This document shows positions 14,927-18,319 of a stretch of 18,319 nt of DNA, one piece after another. Origin of the DNA: RUG14186 sp964644555 (GTDB taxonomy: Bacteria > Bacillota > Clostridia > Eubacteriales > Anaerofustaceae); NCBI GenBank assembly GCA_964644555.1, contig CAZXWI010000026.1, positions 1 through 18,319 of the forward strand, in the 5' to 3' direction. The notes beneath the pieces were generated by a model that saw only the letters and a list, made by a program, of their open reading frames with translations, was not told where the DNA came from and ran no database searches. Both the position numbers and the translations under genes were made by a program. How positions within the stretch are numbered: position 1 is the stretch's first letter; each line of letters starts with the position of its first letter.

Positions 14927-14983
14927 TTAATAAATATGCCGAAATAAGAACCTCTTAAATGAGGTTCTTATTATTTTGTTCAT
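14927..14983 (-). CDS. Possible 18-aa leader-type peptide overlapping a hairpin
   Basis: On the minus strand a strong SD (GAGGAGG) precedes the ATG at 14981-14983. It opens a frame of 18 codons, MNKIIRTSFKRFLFRHIY, ending with TAA at 14927. The product is basic and hydrophobic. The terminator hairpin at 14943-14976 lies almost wholly inside the coding part, so ribosomes here would disrupt it. No clear promoter is seen upstream. It may be a real small peptide or a chance SD. Confidence 0.25.
   Translation of the reverse strand: MNKIIRTSFKRFLFRHIY
14943..14976. terminator. Strong hairpin with T-run (bidirectional terminator type)
   Basis: AATAAGAACCTC (14943-14954), loop TTAAAT, GAGGTTCTTATT (14961-14972): a perfect 12-bp stem followed by ATTTT. 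It separates the tRNA-Val unit from sigG, but no complete gene ends immediately before it on either strand. It could guard sigG from read-through, or act with the 18-codon ORF as an attenuator. Confidence 0.65.
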
Positions 14984-15125
14984 TGTCCTCCTCTCATTTA
15001 AAAAATCTGTACTGCTGCTATAACATAAAATAAAGTTTGCAAAAGCTCAATTTAATTCATTTGATATATTTCTATTTAAGTATATTTCACCGAGAATTGC
15101 CAAAAATATTTTCGGAGGCAAAACT

Positions 15126-15893
15126 ATGTATAAAAGAGTAGAAATATGCGGTGTATCAACTTCATCGCTTCCTAAAAAGACTCCGGTGGAAATAGAAATG
15201 ATGATAACTCGGCTGAAAAACGGCGATTACTCAGTAAAAGACGATTTTGTAAAGGCAAATCTGAGGCTCGTACTCAGCATTGTGCAAAAATTCGCATCGA
15301 ATAAAGAAAATATAGATGATATTTTCCAAATAGGCTGTATAGGACTTTTGAAAGCAATAGATAATTTCGATTTAAAATATAATGTCAAATTCTCCACTTA
15401 TGCAGTACCTATGATCGAGGGAGAAATCAAACGCTATCTCAGGGATTCGGGCATGATACAAATCAGCCGTTCCGTTAAAGATGTAGCTTATAAGGCGTTG
15501 AAAGTAAAGGAGCAAATGCAAAACGAAAACTTGCAAAATTCGCAAATCGCAAAGATACTTGGCATTGATACGATTCTTGTTGACGAAGCAATGCGAGCCA
15601 TATGCGAACCATGTTCTTTAAGCGAAACTTTATATCAATCCGACAATAGCGAAGTTTGCATTATGAATCAAATCAAAGACGAAAAAAATACCGAAGAAAA
15701 TTGGATAGAGAATATTGCTCTCACCCAAGCCTTCAAATATCTATCGCCAAAAGAAAAGCAAATAATAAATATGCGATACTACAAAGGAATAACCCAGTCC
15801 AAAGTTGCCGATAAAATAGGTATCTCTCAAGCGCAAGTATCCAGAATAGAAAAAACAGCTCTTGAAAACATAAAAAGCAGGTTATACGGCTGA
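15126..15893 (+). CDS. sigG: RNA polymerase sigma-G factor (forespore-specific)
   Basis: Late forespore sigma factor of the sigma-70 family that directs transcription of germinant receptors, spore-protective proteins and spoVA-type genes. The 255 residues carry the SigG N-terminal signature RVEICGVSTSSLP (residues 4-16), region 2 (ANLRLVLSIVQKF, DDIFQIGCIGLLKAIDNFD, KFSTYAVPMIEGEIKRYLRD, 44-107), region 3 (ISRSVKDVAYKAL) and region 4 with HTH TQSKVADKIGISQAQVSRIE (about 219-238). The N-terminal signature separates it from SigF. The SD GGAGG is 7 nt before the ATG. In many spore formers sigG follows spoIIGA-sigE; here a hairpin and the tRNA unit lie upstream instead. Confidence 0.95.
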   Translation: MYKRVEICGVSTSSLPKKTPVEIEMMITRLKNGDYSVKDDFVKANLRLVLSIVQKFASNKENIDDIFQIGCIGLLKAIDNFDLKYNVKFSTYAVPMIEGEIKRYLRDSGMIQISRSVKDVAYKALKVKEQMQNENLQNSQIAKILGIDTILVDEAMRAICEPCSLSETLYQSDNSEVCIMNQIKDEKNTEENWIENIALTQAFKYLSPKEKQIINMRYYKGITQSKVADKIGISQAQVSRIEKTALENIKSRLYG

Positions 15894-15944
15894 AAATAAG
15901 ATAATTTATCATTTAAAATACTATGAAAAAAGCCCAATTAATTA

Positions 15945-15950
15945 TATAAT
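15945..15950 (+). promoter_or_regulatory. -10 box 7 nt before the nrdR start (possible leaderless transcript)
   Basis: A perfect TATAAT ends 7 nt before the nrdR ATG, so transcription would begin at or next to the A of the ATG. The -35 at 17 nt (TATGAA) is poor. No SD precedes the ATG. Confidence 0.4.
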
Positions 15951-15957
15951 TCATGGT

Positions 15958-16416
15958 ATGAAATGCCCAAAATGTAATTGTATAGAAAGTAAAGTACTGG
16001 ATTCCAGACCATATGATGATTACGCAACGATAAAGCGAAGAAGAGAATGTGTAGAATGTAAATACAGATTTACTACCTACGAAAGAACCGAAACATTATC
16101 GCTGTCGGTAATCAAAAAAGACAATACAAGAGAAGAATATGACCGCACCAAAATCATCAAAGGAATCATGAAAGCCTGCGAAAAAAGACCGATTTCGATG
16201 CAGCAAATAGAGGATGTAACTTCCGATATAGAATCGGATCTTTTTTCGACAACACAAAGCGAGATTACTTCAGATGAAATAGGTGAACTCGTAATGAACA
16301 AACTAAAGGACCTCGACGAAATTGCATATGTCAGATTCGCCTCAGTATACAGACAATTTAAAGATGTGAATACATTCATGGACGAACTTGAAAAAATACT
16401 AAAAGAAAGAAAGTAA
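15958..16416 (+). CDS. nrdR: Transcriptional repressor NrdR
   Basis: Nucleotide-sensing repressor of ribonucleotide reductase genes. The 152 residues match the family's length. The N-terminal zinc ribbon has C3, C6 (CPKC) and C31, C34 (CVEC), with the DNA-contacting RRRREC-like segment KRRREC. An ATP-cone domain covers about 49-139 (VIKKDNTREEYDRTKIIKGI, YVRFASVYRQFKD). The MKCPKC start is invariant in the family, so the ATG is firm although no SD is present; a TATAAT lies 7 nt upstream. It sits 64 nt after sigG, and the nrd operon it controls is not in the window. Confidence 0.96.
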   Translation: MKCPKCNCIESKVLDSRPYDDYATIKRRRECVECKYRFTTYERTETLSLSVIKKDNTREEYDRTKIIKGIMKACEKRPISMQQIEDVTSDIESDLFSTTQSEITSDEIGELVMNKLKDLDEIAYVRFASVYRQFKDVNTFMDELEKILKERK

Positions 16417-16426
16417 TATAACATAT

Positions 16427-16462
16427 AAAACAGCATATTATTAAATATGCTGTTTTATTTTT
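16427..16462 (+). terminator. Rho-independent terminator after nrdR
   Basis: AAAACAGCATATT (16427-16439), loop ATTA, AATATGCTGTTTT (16444-16456): a perfect 13-bp stem followed by ATTTTT. It lies 10 nt past the nrdR stop and separates nrdR from spoIIM. Confidence 0.85.
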
Positions 16463-16484
16463 ACAATGTAAAGGCGGGCTTAAA

Positions 16485-17084
16485 ATGAAAGAAAAAATCA
16501 CATCTCATTTTGTTATCAATGCCGATAAATACATACTATCGCTTTTTGGCTTTACTCTCGGAATATTATCAGGATTCCTGATTGTATATATCATGAAAGA
16601 GGACAAATTGTCGGAACTGACAACATATGTAAATTCATATATGAGTTCATTTGCTTTTGAAGAATCGGATTCAAAACAAATACTTATCGGACTTATGAAA
16701 GAAACTCTTTTGATTTTTCTGTCCATATATTTATTGGCATTTACAAATATAGGAAAATACATAGCCTTTTTATTTATAATTCTTAAAGGATTTACTTTCG
16801 GTTTTACTTCGTGCGTTTTTATTGAAGCATACCTTATCAAAGGTTTTTTATTCAATATATATGTATTATTCCCTCCCCTTATATTCGAAATAATATCTTC
16901 TTCATTTTTATGTTCGTGCATATGCGCTTTATCAAATACGAAATCGAGCTTTCGAAGTATCAAATCAGTGGGTGCGTTTTCGATTTTGGTTTTTATATCA
17001 ATCGCAGTATATTTTATCGGCATACTCTACGAAGCCTACATCAGTCCTCGTTTGATAATCGGTATTGCACGAAATATGGTATAA
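16485..17084 (+). CDS. spoIIM: Stage II sporulation protein M
   Basis: Membrane component of the DMP (SpoIID-M-P) complex that drives septal peptidoglycan hydrolysis and engulfment of the forespore. The 199 residues are largely hydrophobic, with about five membrane helices (near 15-35, 67-85, 88-115, 122-148, 163-184). The family pattern is visible in the N-terminal soluble stretch, the central helices with FIILKGFTFGFTSCVF, and LFNIYVLFPPLIFEI. The SD (GGCGGG) is moderate. The stop lies 20 nt before deoB, so the two may be co-transcribed; spoIIM next to deoB is a neighbourhood I recall from other Clostridia. Confidence 0.9.
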   Translation: MKEKITSHFVINADKYILSLFGFTLGILSGFLIVYIMKEDKLSELTTYVNSYMSSFAFEESDSKQILIGLMKETLLIFLSIYLLAFTNIGKYIAFLFIILKGFTFGFTSCVFIEAYLIKGFLFNIYVLFPPLIFEIISSSFLCSCICALSNTKSSFRSIKSVGAFSILVFISIAVYFIGILYEAYISPRLIIGIARNMV

Positions 17085-17104
17085 TAAAAATATAGGGGGC
17101 ATAT

Positions 17105-18274
17105 ATGAACAAAAGAGTTATTTTAATCGTACTGGACAGTGTCGGCATAGGCCAAATGCCCGATGCTGCAAATTATGGAGACTTCGAAGCCGACACACTG
17201 GGAAAGCTTTATAAAAATATTTCGGGCTTTCGCCTACCGAATATGGAAAAAATGGGACTTTCGTATATTGACGGAGTTGATTATATTCCCAAAATCACTC
17301 ATCCTACTTCTTCATACGCTAAAATGGCAGAAAAAAGCTTAGGTAAAGATACCACCACAGGACATTGGGAAATGACAGGGCTAATAAGCGAAAAGCCTTT
17401 CAATGTATATCCAAACGGCTTTGATGATGAAATAATGAATGAGTTTAAGTCGATCACCGGTTATGATTTTTTGTGCAACAAACCCTACAGCGGCACTGAA
17501 GTCATAAAAGACTACGGCATGGACCATATTAAAACAAAAAAGCTCATAGTATATACTTCTGCGGACAGCGTATTTCAAATTGCAGCACATGAAGGTATTA
17601 TTCCGCTTAATGAATTATATGATATATGCACAAAAACAAGAGCAATGCTCAACAAGTACAACATTGGCAGAGTTATTGCACGACCATTCATAGGCGATAA
17701 TCCAAAAAACTTTGTTCGTACTCCAAACAGAAAAGATTTCTCTCTAAAGCCTTTTGCCCCTACGGTTTTGGACAAACTGAATACTCATGGCATTCCCGTA
17801 ATCGGAATAGGTAAAATAAGCGATATCTTTGCAAACTGCGGCATATCAGAAAGCATTCATACAAGTTCCAATAAAGAAGGAATAGACGAAATCATAGACA
17901 TGATGAAATCCACTTCCAACGGACTTATTTTTGCAAATTTGGTGGACTTTGATATGCTTTACGGGCATCGTAACGACCCGATAGGATACTCGGATGCCTT
18001 AAAATATTTCGACTTGCGATTAGATGAAATACTTTCGCTTTGTAAAGAAGATGATATTTTGATAATTACGGCAGATCACGGCTGCGACCCTCACTTTACC
18101 CAAAGCACCGATCATACAAGGGAATATGTTCCGTTATTGGTATATTCAAAGAAGGCAAAAAGTGTAAATTTGGGAATACGAACTTCCTTTTGCGATGTAG
18201 GAGCAAGTATTGCGGAGTATTTTGACTTGGAAATGCAAGAAAACGGAAAGAGTTTTTTAAATGAAATAATGTAA
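17105..18274 (+). CDS. deoB: Phosphopentomutase
   Basis: Interconverts ribose (or deoxyribose) 1-phosphate and 5-phosphate in nucleoside salvage; alkaline-phosphatase superfamily, manganese-dependent. The 389 residues carry the metal-binding VLDSVGIGQMPDA (residues 9-21; D11), the phosphorylatable threonine in GKDTTTGHWE (T85), NLVDFDMLYGHRND, ITADHGCDPHFTQS and STDHTREYVPLLVYS. The length is normal. The start has GGGGGC 6 nt upstream. It lies 20 nt after spoIIM, and an SD for a following gene sits at the window's end. Confidence 0.97.
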   Translation: MNKRVILIVLDSVGIGQMPDAANYGDFEADTLGKLYKNISGFRLPNMEKMGLSYIDGVDYIPKITHPTSSYAKMAEKSLGKDTTTGHWEMTGLISEKPFNVYPNGFDDEIMNEFKSITGYDFLCNKPYSGTEVIKDYGMDHIKTKKLIVYTSADSVFQIAAHEGIIPLNELYDICTKTRAMLNKYNIGRVIARPFIGDNPKNFVRTPNRKDFSLKPFAPTVLDKLNTHGIPVIGIGKISDIFANCGISESIHTSSNKEGIDEIIDMMKSTSNGLIFANLVDFDMLYGHRNDPIGYSDALKYFDLRLDEILSLCKEDDILIITADHGCDPHFTQSTDHTREYVPLLVYSKKAKSVNLGIRTSFCDVGASIAEYFDLEMQENGKSFLNEIM

Positions 18275-18314
18275 TAAATATATACCTTTGTAAATATATT
18301 TAAATATAACTTAC

Positions 18315-18319
18315 GGAGG
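18315..18319 (+). promoter_or_regulatory. Ribosome binding site of the next gene (beyond window)
   Basis: The window ends on GGAGG, 40 nt past the deoB stop, implying that a further gene starts just beyond and may be co-transcribed with deoB. Many Clostridia carry a purine-nucleoside phosphorylase here, but it is not visible in this window. Confidence 0.5.

Larger units (their letters stand above)
14849..15125. other. Non-coding interval upstream of sigG
   Basis: Apart from the hairpin and the 18-codon ORF listed separately (14927-14983), this A+T-rich stretch shows no gene. The sigG SD (GGAGG, 15114-15118, 7 nt before ATG) closes it. No convincing SigG, SigF or SigA promoter for sigG could be identified. 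Confidence 0.6.

Noticed and set aside
15085..15112. GTATA and CAAAAATA as a SigG/SigF-type promoter for sigG
   Set aside because: The match is weak, and the transcript would start within the ribosome site, leaving no usable leader.
1..18319. CRISPR arrays, transposases, integrases
   Set aside because: No regularly spaced direct repeats and no recombinase or transposase motifs were seen on either strand, so the 5.2-7.1 kb island cannot be assigned to a named element type.

Overview
The window is from a low-GC, endospore-forming member of the Clostridia (Bacillota). The evidence is a complete ger-type germinant-receptor operon, the forespore sigma factor SigG, SpoIIM, A+T-rich codon use, strong GGAGG-type ribosome sites and TTG starts. 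The species cannot be named from this sequence. Core genes are intact and closely packed. One stretch, about 5.2-7.1 kb, is clearly different: small ORFs, palindromes and broken genes.

Layout. (1) 1-1394, minus: an RlmD/RumA-type 23S rRNA uracil-5 methyltransferase, cut by the window edge. (2) 1460-5036, minus: a gerA-gerB-gerC operon encoding a spore germinant receptor; the C subunit lacks the usual lipobox cysteine. (3) About 5176-7084: a small degenerate accessory island. Leftward it carries a 40-aa amphipathic peptide, a 39-aa single-TM peptide and a 107-aa cysteine-rich protein coupled to it by an ATGA overlap. Rightward it carries an XRE-type repressor gene interrupted by a frameshift at A7. 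Between the two directions is a perfect 36-bp palindrome holding mirrored TTGACA boxes and an operator-like core that is repeated 30 bp away. Beyond that lie two inverted repeats, a second frameshifted XRE gene on the minus strand and a sirtuin fragment with a frameshift at T7. (4) 7169-9643, plus: a promoter, thrC, thrB and a bidirectional terminator (end of threonine synthesis). (5) 9625-10280, minus: a regulator fusing an XRE HTH to a desulfoferrodoxin (superoxide reductase)-like domain, with its own promoter. (6) 10303-14607, minus: a pncB-ddl-argS operon with an extended -10 promoter and a terminator. (7) 14689-14848, minus: tRNA-Val(GAC) with promoter and probable terminator. (8) 15126-18274, plus: sigG, nrdR, spoIIM, deoB; the window ends on the GGAGG of the next gene.

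How the genes fit together. SigG is the late forespore sigma factor that in known spore formers drives ger operons, so the receptor at 1.5-5.0 kb is a plausible SigG target, though no convincing SigG promoter could be read. SpoIIM belongs to the engulfment machinery. pncB, ddl and argS are housekeeping genes (NAD salvage, peptidoglycan precursor, translation).

The most unusual material is the 5.2-7.1 kb island. Its compact divergent switch, with tiny membrane-type peptides on one side and a repressor on the other, looks like the control region of a former phage or toxin-type module. Three frameshifts lie within about 0.85 kb, at or beside short single-base runs, while the flanking genes are intact. 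This points to genuine decay, or for the first repressor to recoding, more than to generally poor sequence.
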